The notes beneath the pieces were generated by a model. The model was not told the DNA's origin. It searched no databases and saw nothing but the letters and a program-made list of their open reading frames with translations. A stretch of DNA of 64,000 nt from Glossina fuscipes (lineage: Eukaryota > Arthropoda > Insecta > Diptera > Glossinidae): contig NW_023998415.1 in assembly GCF_014805625.2 (NCBI RefSeq), positions 7,905,282 to 7,969,281 on the forward strand, written 5' to 3'. The position numbers and the translations under genes are program-made. Shown piece by piece: positions 49,468 to 61,760 of the stretch. The stretch's first letter is position 1. The number at the start of each line of letters is the position of its first letter.

Positions 49468-52400
49468 GAACAATCATATTTCCTGTTGTACGCATAGAAT
49501 GTAATAAAGATGCTTAAGTAAGCTACAATACATATACACAGTCAAATAGTATATATATGGTACGTATAGAGTATATAGAATGAAGGTCGTAAGGCACAAG
49601 ACACTTTGTTAACAGGTGATAGGAATTCCAAGCATTTAAGCATAAAATGTTTATTGCAAATTCAGGCATTCTTAACACTATCGACAACAACAACAATATA
49701 AAGAAAAAATAATGAAAAGAAACTTTGTTGCGGAAATTTAATCAACAAACAGGGAATGGTTGTTAAAAATGCGATCGCACGAGAACAGCTCACATTTCGA
49801 TTGCAGCACGGACGGACGTCCGTTATTGACGTCTGTCAATAAGTATACGGTTCTGTGCAAACGGAAGAAAAGCTCCTGTTTTTAGTCCTTGTCTCCGTGG
49901 CGAAAAACCGTGGGTGAGATCGGTGAATGGAAGAGAAAGATGGGTTAGTTGCTCATTAGTTGTACATTATAGCAGATCCAACGACAAAACCTCTTGCGCC
50001 TATATTCAATTGGTGATCCGACAATACTTGTATAATAAATGTCATGCCCACTTAATATTAAATTAGACGATAAAAATCGTATTCTTTTCCCTTTCCTCGT
50101 GGTGATGATCGGTATAAAAAATTTAACCGCGACCAGATAATATTAATTTGTGTTCCTCTGCAGCTAAACACTTTTTCATCCTGCCTCACTTGTGATCAAT
50201 ATAGATGTCTGCCCGCTGTTACAATCTTATCACTCTGTAAAAATGACTCCGTAAAAATTAATCAGCCGCCAATGAACTACGCAATGTTACTAGAATTTTG
50301 CACAAGCTTTGGCAGGTTCGCACTGATTTACTTACTGCACATGCTACTCTCTTAGTCAATGTAGTACAATGTAGTACGGCTGTTGAAAATGCTTTTGTGG
50401 CCTAAATACATATAATATATATATGTAATTTTCTTTTTCCTCATTCTCCCTTATTCTTAACTTGGCAATTTTAAGATTCCTTTTCTCTACTTTAGTTTTA
50501 ATTACCTAATTAGGCTATAACCTTAAATATTACCTAATTCAGCTAAATCTATAGCCTGTACATGGGCTGTTTGTTTTCGACAGTGGAACAAGTCCAGTTT
50601 AATATGTATTTGGCAAGCACTATTGGCAAGCACTAATAGATATATTTTTAAGTTTATTATCCCATGGTTTAGTTTACAGTGTCAACGGTTTCATCTCTCA
50701 AAAAAAATACACATTAACATCATTGTTATGAAGCCTTGATCAAGGGATAATGCAAATATATTATTTTGGCAGATTTATTTACAACCTGTCTAATGCCTGT
50801 CTGTCCGCAAGCATTTTTTTAACCCGTTCGGCATTTATCAAAATGAATATCAAATGAATGAGATGGACTTCCATTTTCTCACAAATAGTAGAGAACGTAA
50901 ATATGTTTGTTTGCCTGTAAATTGCTTACGAGCATATAATTTTTATTGTCTTAATTTTTTTTTTTTTTTTTGAAAACTGCACTTGCCCCACTTTCATATG
51001 TATATATGATTAAATAAATCAATCTTTACAAAAAAAGACTTAAGCAACAAACTTGAAATAATTCGATCTATGCATACGAAAACTACCATAGTGTTACCAC
51101 TCATCACTGCAGACTTGCGATGCATTCGTTTTATCTAAGTCTTTGCAACGCACAAAAACGAGCTTCCGAGAGCATCAAATTCTCAACCTATCTATGATCT
51201 AAGTGTAAGTAAGAACTCTTTGTAATAAGAAAAACATGACTTAAAGGCTTTAAAGGCTTCAAACGCACAAGAATTGGGATTTTGAGTCATTGCTCATAAA
51301 TTACAAAGCAAATGCACATATATATGCTATGGGTACGAGTGATTCGACCAAGTCACTTATTCTTATTTCTTTTATTTACGTTTAACACATATCGGTGATC
51401 GCTTCTATAATATATAGCATGTATAGGATAGTGATAGTTATTTGCAGGGAAAAAGTAAATTGTGTTTTGCCGTATGTTCTTGATGTGACTTGACGAGGGA
51501 AGAAAAAGAAAGCCAAAATTCGTTCAAAGCTGATAGATACACCATTTTGCTTTTGAATGTGCTATGTTTTTTTGATTTTATAAAGTATTCGATCAATTTC
51601 GAGCGTGTTTTTTATTTATATTTAAAAAGAAGAAAATAGTTTCTTTCTCCTATTTACACCCTACACTCGCCTGCACTCATCTACACTTTTACACTTGCTT
51701 AGCACTTACTGATACTGAAAATGAATAATAAAATTTAAATACGTTTTATGTATTGCGTTATCATTTATATAACGGACACAGTGTGTGCATTCACAAGACA
51801 AACGTGGTTTTTAGTAGTCTGCTTAAGAAACATGCATTCAATTGAACAACGTGCTGACCAATCGTATAGGCGAATATTTCAAAGTGATATTGTAAACGTA
51901 ACGTAATAACGTAAACTTAATAAAGGAAAAAAGAAACGCAAAACTACTAAAATTGGCTTCGAAATCTTTCCAGTTTGCTTAACAAGCGAAGTTTGTTTTT
52001 TTTTTTTATTTTTTTTTTTTTTTTTAATATTTTTAACACATAATTACATTTTAAGAGATACTCTACTCGATGCCTGAAAATGGCTTCGACGCTCATCTAT
52101 CATAATAAAATGTTAATTACGTTAATATAAACTGTTTTTAAATGTATTTCATTTCATTCATTATTTATTGTGTGCATTTTTACACATTTCCGCAACATAT
52201 TATCGAAGCATAAAGGTGTACTTTATTATCATTACATTGCCTGTAAATCTGATCCTATCAACAAACAAAAACCTAGTTACCTACGTATCTATCCTTTTAA
52301 CAACAAATTCCTGGTAAGGCATACGCCTTAAATAAAGGTGTGGCAATATTTTTAATAATATTGAAAATTTGTTTTGCCGAATTAAGTTGCATATCAGTGT

Positions 52401-52960
52401 CCGGGTACTTGAACTGCACACAGCCTAATTCCCAACAATTTTCATTCTTTTCATTTAGGTTTTTGTTTTTCTTTCGCAGATGATTTTCGTTCAGCTAACT
52501 AGGAGTTGTATACGACATTAACTCAGATCAAATTGAATGTGGTTTTTTTATTTATCATTTGTTTAAGCTACAAATATGGCTTAGTTGAAGCAGCGGCTTC
52601 GTGCAGAGCGCCCTTATCTAAAAGATGTCTGTCTGTACGATATTTGAACACCTAAATATATCGTTAATAACTTACCAAAGCATTTTGTTCTGCTCGAAAA
52701 AAAATTATCAAAAATCTGCTAGTCGATGCACTACTGAGTCGATTATTAAAAACGTTCCCTTTATTAAAGACCTTTGGCTAATTATAGCCAAAGAACTGAA
52801 ATACGAAAAATACACTGTTGAAAATACACTGTTACATGCTACACTGAACATATTAATCTGAAATCTGTTCTGAACATGCTTTATATTAATTACGCCGATC
52901 ACCTATCTGAGGGAGAATTGGGGAAGAAAAAGAAAACCCACTATTTTTATATATTTGCTT
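49468..52960. other. Long non-coding stretch
   Basis: AT-rich, with T-rich runs near 50960 and 52000-52025 and a fragment near 50790-50900 with dispersed-repeat wording (GCCTGTCTGTCCGCAAG). The open frame at 52625-52861 lacks splice or family support. Confidence 0.45.
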
Positions 52961-53018
52961 AAGGTAGTGTGTACCCAAAAATTTGCCGAAAGGCGGGTAT
53001 AGCTTTCTTGCTTGTTTT
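52961..53018 (-). repeat. Hairpin-head dispersed repeat, copy D
   Basis: On the minus strand: AACAAGCAAGAAAGCTATACCC, then GCCTTTCGGC as the hairpin, then AAATTTTTGGGTACAC. The opening ACAAG.AAGAA is shared with copies C and E. Only the head is present. Confidence 0.5.
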
Positions 53019-54040
53019 TTTTTTTTTTTTACTTGGTTTTTTTAATATATACTGTGTTTATATTGCGTTTATTATCTTTCACACTGACCCAGTTTCGTAC
53101 CAGCAAGTGCAACGAGTTGACTAACCAAACGTGTCTGTAATACAAATGTAAAGCAATGGAGCAACTCTCGTGAAGCTATTCCAGCGGAGCGACGACATTG
53201 ACTTAAAGGCAAATTTTATGAATATTTTCTTAAAAACCGATTTTTTTTTTTTTTTTTTTCAAGTTATAATTACGATAATTTACAACACACATGCACCACT
53301 TAAGACCTTAAGCTAAACTTTTAAAGTAGAAATGAAATCAAGAAAAAAAAAATTATTAATATTATTAATATAAGAAAAAGTGAAGACATGAATAAAAAAA
53401 AAAAAAAAAAAATTAAATTTCTTAAGCATAGGCTTTCTACATACATATTATACATTATTTTATTAATTGTATCTGCTTGCTTGAAGCGTATATAAACCGC
53501 ATTGGAGACGCCATTAAATACATTGATTATGATATAAAGTTAGATACTAAGTAAGTTGAAGTAGTAGTAACTGAACTTTCAAGTTTTCCTATTGCTGCAG
53601 TCAACGTCGGTTGGCTTTGGCTAGATTCGGTTAACAGCCACAAAACACAAAAAAAATCAATACATTTCTAATAAGAATTTTCAAGTGTTATCAACGCGAT
53701 GAGAAAATTAATATTAATCGTGTTTCTCAATTTCGGATATAAGACGATACAGATTATGTTCGGCTTGGACGACGAATTTTCATAACTAGCACAGACACAA
53801 GATAACTTATTCCTTCACATACAGTTGATTATATATATTGCGCATATCAGTAACGGTAAAAACGAATATAAAAAATGTTTCATTCACAGGTAAAAAAACA
53901 CAGGTTTGTTCTTCAAATACTTATACTATACTCATCTTTATAGTATGCGTGATGCACGCTGATTCTTAACTTTTTAGAGTTTGCTAACGCGACATACGTT
54001 TATTCAACAAGATCTTCGTAATGAAGACAGATCGATAATA
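53019..54040. other. AT-rich non-coding stretch
   Basis: T16 near 53016 and T18 near 53242, A19 near 53395. No gene seen. Confidence 0.5.
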
Positions 54041-55030
54041 AAACAAGTAAGAACATTATAATCGGGCAACGCCGACATTAACATATCCTAGAACCTTTTT
54101 AGCCGCGTGCAGTTATTCACACATTATTTTCATGCAAAGTCATAATTTTTGATGCAAGCCCGGATATTGGGAGGTCAGATTTCTTCGCCATATGACAATT
54201 TGGGTCTTAATAAGATAGACCTATGTGATCCAAGTTCACTACCGTTAATTATTTTTCTGAATTAATTTTCATCATAAAATTAGGCGTTTTTTTCGAAGGA
54301 CTTACCATTCATTGGGAGTAAGCCCAAGAAATTGACCCATGTGGGTGAAATTAGCTCCACTTCATTTTTTATAGAATTCCTATCATGACTAAAATTTTTT
54401 CACAAACAAATTAACAATAAGTCTTTTTCGTCATATGAGGGTGCGGTGTTATCCAAGAAATGGGCCTATCTAGTCCATATTCGGTGAGGTGGATTACTTT
54501 GCCAATTGACTATTATGAGCCAATTTTCGCCATGAAATATTGGAAATTCGACGTTTTTACCATAAAAAGCTTTAATTTCCGCAGGAACGGTTATATGAGT
54601 GGTGGTTCCAAAATTGCCCAAGTTGATGCAAAGTTTTAGAATGGCGAAACATTGCTACTCAGCAACTTTTGCCGATAAATTTTGAAAATTAAAAATTTTT
54701 TTTTTTTTATATAACGACTATTAAGAATAGGACGTTATATGGGGAGTGTTCGAAAGAGTGGAACCATCTGAACTATTTTCAACAGCGTTCTGTACCAAAT
54801 TTTATGACAATATCTCAAAAATTTGCGGCTTGCAGCTTGAGTACAAAAATACATGGACAGACATCAGATGAATGGAAGGACAGACAGGCTTAAATCAATT
54901 TAGAAAGTGATTCTAAATCGAACTGTATGATAAAAGCTGGATCTACCTTAAGCCCTTTTGAGTGTTTTACATACGTCAACACTAACTAATCTACCCTGCG
55001 CCATAAATAGTGTAGAGTACAATTATGACA
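54041..55030 (+). repeat. Hairpin-head dispersed repeat, copy C (longest)
   Basis: Starts AAACAAGTAAGAACATTATA with hairpin TCGG/CCGA (54062-54075) and ACATATCCTAGAACC. It runs about 1 kb through ATGGACAGACATCAG, a near-palindrome AATTTAGAAAGTGATTCTAAAT and TGTTTTACATACGTCAACAC, to a close CTACCCTGCGCCA near 54995. Order and wording match a dispersed repeat class I know from muscoid flies. There is no open frame. The mode of movement is unclear. Confidence 0.6.
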
Positions 55031-55334
55031 ATAGCAACGCTACAACGACCACGTGAATCAATATGAACTTCATTGAACTATTGATCTAAAAAACAAAAAT
55101 TGGTCATAAAACATATAAAATTCCAATATTTTTATATGACTTAAGCATTAAATGAAAAGAACTTTTGAGATACCGTTGGATGACGGATACACGTATTTCT
55201 ACTGTTATTGGGTGAATTCTTCACCCAATTGCAAATGAATTGAAATTTTTTCGTTGATTATGGACGCGTTAGGAAACCGATCACATAACCACTTTTCGAC
55301 GGAACTTTACAATGCAGGCGGTTCTGACGAGTAA

Positions 55335-55580
55335 CTAGTAAAAGTAAATTTTTGGCAATTTCTTCACGGGATCGAATGTTATAGACGAACCGCAGCCATT
55401 TTTTAACCTTGCATTCGTAACCAATAAGGAATAAAGAAAATTTTCTATCTTCAACTTTTTACGGCAGTGTGGCGACTTTACAAATGAGTAAGAATCAAAA
55501 TGATCACTCGTCGGCAATTCTACTGTTAATACATACGGGATGAGACAGACAGATATCAAGTAAATCAGGAAGAAATCCAT
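55335..55580 (-). CDS. Putative small secreted protein
   Basis: An ATG at 55580 opens 81 codons with a classic signal peptide MDFFLIYLISVCLIPYVLTV, followed by a short hydrophilic chain with two cysteines (SPHCRKKL, NGCGSS). The ORF ends at a TAG near 55335. A variant ending is possible: a donor CCC|GTGAAG (55368/55367) and acceptor CGTCAG (55324) would remove 44 nt in phase. The tail would then become NRLHCKVPSKSGYVIGF..., adding a third cysteine and a stop at 55258; 44 nt is short for a fly intron. Homology is unknown. The signal peptide is the main reason to list it. Confidence 0.4.
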   Translation of the reverse strand: MDFFLIYLISVCLIPYVLTVELPTSDHFDSYSFVKSPHCRKKLKIENFLYSLLVTNARLKNGCGSSITFDPVKKLPKIYFY

Positions 55581-57245
55581 TTTCGTCTTTAGCTACTAAC
55601 TATCATCATAGTTTTCTTTAATTTTTTTAAATTTCTTTTTTTTAGTTTTCAGTTTTGTTTTTAGCGTTTCTTGCTGCGTTTACACCGAAAGAATTTTTTT
55701 TCATATCCTTCTCATATAACATATATTAATGTTTTTTTTTTTTGTATCCTGCTTATTATATATTTTAAAATAAAAGCAAATTTTTAGTATTTTCTTTTTT
55801 TTTTAAATCTCGTTATAAATTCCTTAGATTATTTCTTTTATGACGAGATGTGTACTAATTATGTGTCCACGCTGGCATGTATACCAGTTGTGTGAAGGAT
55901 ATAATTTTATATGTGATGTTTATCTTCCTTCATTATAATGCATAATAGAATTAGTTATACATAGGCTCGCTTGGTTTAATGAAAGATGTAATATAATGTA
56001 CGAACAATGGGATAAATTTAAACCAATTTCTTTGATTCTCGAATTGCAACCAAACCCCAAACTCAAGTGATTTCATCAAAATTCGCTAAAAGTAAATGTA
56101 CATGCCCCCAACGATCCCGATGAGTTCAAGATCTTGGTTGATAGAAAAACAGATATATTTTAGCATATTTCGCATAGGTTCGAAAAATTGTCTTAAGTCC
56201 GTTCTAAAACTAAACTAAATAGACTTGCAGATATATATATATATAGCAATTTTTTGACATATATGCCTGTCAAACGCATATACATTTTTGTGTATGCAAT
56301 ATGAGCAAAGTCAGTTCGGCCAGAACTCTTTGCTTAAATTTCTCTTACTCCTTTCGCTAGATGAGGTTAAATGAAAAAATCGGCTGAAAAGTCGATGTGA
56401 ACAATTATCAGCAAATAGCAAAAGTAGTTAAGTCACTTTTGACCATTGATCCAGAAAATGTGTACAAATTTGTAGCGGATCGACTCGCACATACACCGAT
56501 CGGCTTAAAAACTTCTATTTTCAGAATATATTTGCTGCCACAGACGTCCATCATGCCATGTCAGGTATTTTCCGAGGTCTAACATCTAAACATTAAGGAT
56601 AGAGGATTCGCGAATCGCCTTGGAATGACTAGAGCTTTGTTGTTTTTTTTTTTTTTTTTCTTTACTCTCTTCTTATAGCAAGTGTAGAGTAATGTTCATT
56701 TGAACAAAAACTGGGTTAAAACCAGTTAGCCAGCGCCATTTATTCATTTATTTATTTATTTTATTTTTTTTTTTTTTACTTTTTCATTAGCCGCTACTCT
56801 AAGCGGTTCTTGTTGTTGTGTCTTTTTTGCTTTTTTTTCTTTCTTGTGAACGTGTTTGTTGTTTGAAATGTGTCTCTGGTTTTTGTATTTTCTCCCCTCC
56901 ATCCCTCGCTGCTCAACTTCTCTGCTTTGAAAAAATTTGCAATGCTAGCCGTTTTGCAACAATATATACAATATTGAAAAAAAAAAAAAAACAAGTTGAT
57001 TTTGTAAATTTTTATTTTTTTTATCACATTTCGTTGCCATTCTTGTTATTGCAATTTTACGAAATTGCTTTCCTTTCATTAGTATGTTTAAATGCATTTA
57101 ATTTAACTTGAAATGAGAATAAATTATCGCAACATTTTGTTCTTTTTATATTTTTGCGAGAAACATACCATAAGCCATACCTTTGCATACCTTTGACCGA
57201 AATGTGTAACAGAGAGAATGCCCTAGAATCTGTTCAACACTTTGG
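55581..57245. other. Non-coding stretch with one weak coding-like segment
   Basis: At 56411-56570 a plus-strand segment between TTATCAG and a donor-like CAG|GTATTT encodes KVVKSLLTIDPENVYKFVAD and looks protein-like, with no recognised family. The rest is AT-rich with T-tracts near 56640-56660 and 56765. Confidence 0.35.
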
Positions 57246-57425
57246 ATGTTTATTGCAGGAAAAAGACAAAAATTATTGAAAATAAAAGTAAAACAAACGA
57301 AACTAAACGGGCGATTAACTGACGAAGAAAGCGAAGCTATTGATTTGTCTACCGAAAATGGAAGACCGCTTCTGGCTAAAGATGCTTCTTCCTCTTTATC
57401 TATTGTTATGCCTCATCGCTCTTAG
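57246..57425 (+). CDS. Small ORF or terminal exon, unidentified
   Basis: A 59-codon ORF begins MFIAGKRQKLLKIKVKQTK and continues LTDEESEAIDLSTENGRPLL to a TAG. Composition is clearly protein-like: basic start, acidic middle, Ser-rich end. TTTATTGCAG at 57249-57258 is a good splice acceptor, so the alternative is a 167-nt terminal exon from 57259 of a gene whose other exons were not found. AATAAA at 57529-57534 would serve as its poly(A) signal. No domain is seen; the tail could be cytoplasmic or disordered. Confidence 0.4.
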   Translation: MFIAGKRQKLLKIKVKQTKLNGRLTDEESEAIDLSTENGRPLLAKDASSSLSIVMPHRS

Positions 57426-60400
57426 ATGTCGTTATATTGAATGCTTTCGTATATCGCTGCAACTAGAAAGAGAGGCACAAGAGGACCAAGCGTCCTAAGC
57501 GTATCTAATTCGTCTTGATTAGCCGTCCAATAAATCGACGCTCGCCATTTTCATCTGAACATAACCACAAGTGATTGGCATTTCTAAACGTCAATTAGAA
57601 GTATAAACGATCGACTCGTGCAGCAGCAGCATCTGTACACTAAGGAGCGCATTAATTCATTTCCAACTATGCACGCACTGTTTGTTACAGTTACAAACTC
57701 AGCCGATTATGTAATGCGAAGAACACAGAATCGTCATCGAGGCCGTCAATTACATTTACATTAAAAATTATTAGAAATGTGTAGATGGCATTTACGGCAC
57801 ACAGCACAGTAATAAATTCGTGCGCATGTGCATCACGAGAAATATAATGAAATATGCGGCAGATCGTTTTTTAGAGCAATCGATGGAAATGTGGCCATCT
57901 GTGCATTGACATGGCTTGGCCCAACAATGGAAGGCATTGAAATGACATTTTTACCAGCACTCGCTCGCCCCATGCAGTATTATTTTGAAAAAGTCTTTAC
58001 GTGAGAACAATTGTCTGAATATATATATATCCATTTCCCGACTAAAATTAGTAGAAAATCGGAGTTTCGGCATAAATGGGATAAATGTTAACAAATTGAC
58101 TAAGATAGGGCAAATTTTTTGAACCTTGTCTCTACTATAATTCTACTTATTTAAAAAACGTAGGGCTTAGAGAATGTTTTCATTTTTAGTATTTTCTTAT
58201 GAAACTTTGGACTTGACATGTAAATTTACTCGACTAGAACGTAAGTCTATTTGCCGGGTCTCTTCCAGCAAAATAATTTTTTTTGTTTTAATGATAGCAA
58301 AGTGAGTCGAATCTGGTGAATGTTCAAGCGAACGCACAAATGGCGTACAATCATGAAAACCTTAAATAGCAATTTTGCACTATTTGTTTGAGCCCTGGTC
58401 TTGGCTCTCGCCTCTTGCGCTTCAGCTTAATTTCAAGCTCTAACTGTTTTAGGCATTTTTCCCAGCGTACACCCACATATAAATATGTATATATATGAAG
58501 AGAAGTTCTTCTTTATTTTCAAAAAAAAGTGTTTAAAGCTCATATCGTTTTTAAGCTATCGTCTTCCATCTTAATAAGCAAATACTCATTTACTGTATTT
58601 AACTGTATTTAGTTGTACGCTTGAGTATAAACTCCAATCAGTAGAAGAAGAATATGGCGAAGAGCCAACTTTTAGAAAAGAGACGAGACAAATAAAGCTA
58701 AATTAAAGCCAAAGTCATTGTCAAGGTTGTTATGTAGTATAATGACAATAAATTGTTAAAAAAAAAAGGAAAATAAGAATAGGAAGTAGAAGAAGAAGAG
58801 GAGTTAAAATACCTATAAAGAAATGAGTTATATATATATATGCACAATTCTCTATAATATAGTAACTGAAATATACGAAGCGAAGGTTAGAAAGAACGTT
58901 ATCGTTATCGCATTGATAATAAATAAATGAAGAGAGGCTTTGGGAGGAGATAAAGTGTGAAGCACTTTCTCGATTGTAATTTTGAAAGGTCCGCAAAAAG
59001 TTTTGTGTGAAGAAATCTTATGAAAATACGTGCACTGGTAATGAGAATGGGGGAATTTTCTCTCAATGTACAACTCTTTCCATCTGCAGTCAACACATAC
59101 ACTAATTAAGAAAATAATTTTAATTAATTATAAATGTCAATCACATCTTTGAACGATGAGATATTTGCTATTTTTATTGGAAATTGCAAATTTTCATATA
59201 TAATTAAAATTGATTAAAAAAATCATTATTATTTCACTTAATTGCTCAGAATTTCACTTCATATCACATCTGTACTATATGCATGTGTGTGTATATATAT
59301 GCAAGTACATAAATAGCAACATGCTGATCATCACATCATCAGTGATTCATAAATATATGGTAACAGATGCTTAGCTAAATGATGCATACCATCTTAAACT
59401 TACAAATTATTAATGAAATGTATAATGAAAGGAATTTATGTAAGAAGAAGAAGAAGAAGAAGAAGATGAAATAAATATCGTGATCGTAGTTTCGTAGATT
59501 TCGTAGTACAACCTGTTTTTACCAATGACCAAAAAAACCAATAGAAATATTCAATTATACATTTATACGCATTAAAGGAACTTTTTTGATTTTCTTCTTT
59601 TTTTTTTTTGTTTTTTGTTTTTTATTTTTGGTGCTTGGCTTACCTTAAAGGAATTTGCAAATGTTTTTCCTGCTTTTACTGTTAGAGTTTCCTCTCATAT
59701 CCAAATAGTTGGCTTTTTTTTTGTTTTGTTTTTTTGTTTTCCTTTTTTGACGTGTACTCACTCGGCTTAAGTTGTCGTACCACAATTCCTGGTGGTTGAT
59801 ATCGATGACTGTATCAACCACACTTCCTTGTCTGAGTCTTGTATTTTTATCTTTACTTCGAATACCACTTTTTTTTTTTTTTTTTTTTGCACACATTCAA
59901 GTTGTTTTTTTATTTTTATTTTTTTTTTTGTTTTTATTTATTTTTTCTTATAAAAAAACTGTCACCAATTTTTCCTTTTTTTTTTTTTTTTTTTTTTGTT
60001 TTCAACTTATTGGTTTACTTTATAAAAATAACGTGTATTTATGTACACATAAATGCATGTGCGCATATATATGTGTATTTGATATCGTGTTATAAGGTTT
60101 CTTTAACTGTTTGCTGTTCTTTGTTGTTATATTGGTGCTGCGTGTAAGTCCAATGATTTGTTTAAAAATTTTTTTATTTATTTGCTTAGCAGCTTTTGCA
60201 TAAATTATTTTACACTGAAAAGGTTAAACAGTGGTTCATAAAACAACTTTTCTTTCTATAAATTGCAGCAAGAACAAATAAAACAAAGAACAAATCCTAT
60301 ACAAGTTTTTAAGGATTGGTTAACCGTAACGTATATAGATACCAATGAAAAATTATTAGCTTATTTTTTACTTTTTACGATAGAATGACGTATCGTACTA

Positions 60401-61312
60401 AATATTTTGTACACGTTGTCAAGTGTTTCATCTATAATTATCATACATGTACATATATATTTATATATATATATATGTAAACATATCGAAGATTGTCTAC
60501 TGCAGTTGCAGTTCTATTCAACTTAGAATTTTTAAACTATTTAATCACCCTCACGGATTGACGGACTGACTATCTGAATGTCATTGACAGTGTTAGTGAC
60601 AACGAAACATTTCAAAATATTGCCCCCCGAGCGAATCGTTCAGAGTTTAAAATAAATGTTTTTGCAAAAGTGTGGAGCCAACATTCGATATCGTAAAGAT
60701 CGGAAAATTAGAAAATAATTCAGTGATAATACAACAAAATCGTATATATTTTTCCTTAAACTACTTACTACATACTTAAATTTCAAAAATTGTTTGAAAG
60801 ATATACTCGTTAAATTCAATTTCTTTTCTAGCTTTGGCAAGAGTTTCATAGTTTCAGCGCAATATCGGTCAATATGAAGGCCAAATAGCGCATTAAAATA
60901 AAGGAAATTAATATGAGCATATAATCGATTCTTTTATTAAGAGTCGTTACGTTTGCATAAATGGATTTAAAGGAAAAAAAATCCGAGAATAGTCAACCGT
61001 CCCAATAATTTTTATAGTGAAAGCTTGACGTTATGTTAGTGTATAATGCAGCTTCCTTCTCTTTTTCACTGCATTATTTCCTATCCTTTCATTCTACCTA
61101 TCATCATCAACTTCATCATCATCATCATCATCATCATTGTATTTCTCTGGGTCGAGCGAACTATTTACGGGTCCAATTCTCTTTAACATAACATATATAT
61201 TTCTTCGGCATTTATCATAAGCTCTGCATTGAAAATGTAAAAGGTTAACAACTCTCTTTACATAACACGACGCTCGATATGAAACTTAAAAATTGACTTA
61301 TTTAATTTCAGA
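57426..61312. other. Long non-coding stretch
   Basis: AT-rich. (GAA)n 59442-59465, T-tracts 59585-59990, (AT)n near 60455, (ATC)n 61104-61137. No gene found. Confidence 0.5.
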
Positions 61313-61510
61313 ATGTTGATAGACAATTTCGTTCGTTTCGTCATATTTCAGCTTAGTGTCGCGAACGCTAAGAAGCTGAGTAAAAAATATCAAAATGAAA
61401 AAATTATCGCAAGAGATGAGTGCAACTTTACAATTTGTTTGGTTGAAAGACACAGAGCGACTGAAACAGAAATAATTTCCTTCATGTTGCTTAAGGAGCG
61501 TAGCGACTAA
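61313..61510 (+). pseudogene. Coding-like fragment with two acceptors
   Basis: Two acceptor-like sites (TTTAATTTCAG at 61312 and TCATATTTCAG near 61351) precede an open segment reading ANAKKLSKKYQNEKIIARDE and FTICLVERHRATETEI, ending in TAA at 61510. I recognise no family. It could be a terminal exon or a relic. Confidence 0.2.
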
Positions 61511-61700
61511 AACAGCTTAAAAGTAAAAATAATAATATTCACGAAAGTTATTTATGATATATTATTTAATACCCAATCAAATATTTAGTAACAAAAAGAA
61601 ATTATTTTCTGAAAATATTAAAAAACCTCAAGATCGGAGCGCTATTCCCATGAGACATTTTCAACTTAAGCTCTCACACGATGTTCATGTAAATTTGAAT

Positions 61701-61760
61701 CTAAACAAGCACGAAAATTATATTCGACGGAGGCCGAATCTTGCATACCCACCACTTCGG
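61701..61760 (+). repeat. Hairpin-head dispersed repeat, copy E
   Basis: AAACAAGCACGAAAATTAT, hairpin ATTCG/CGAAT (61722-61726 with 61735-61739), then CTTGCATACCCACCAC. The head is clear. The downstream body cannot be followed beyond about 100 bp. Confidence 0.65.
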
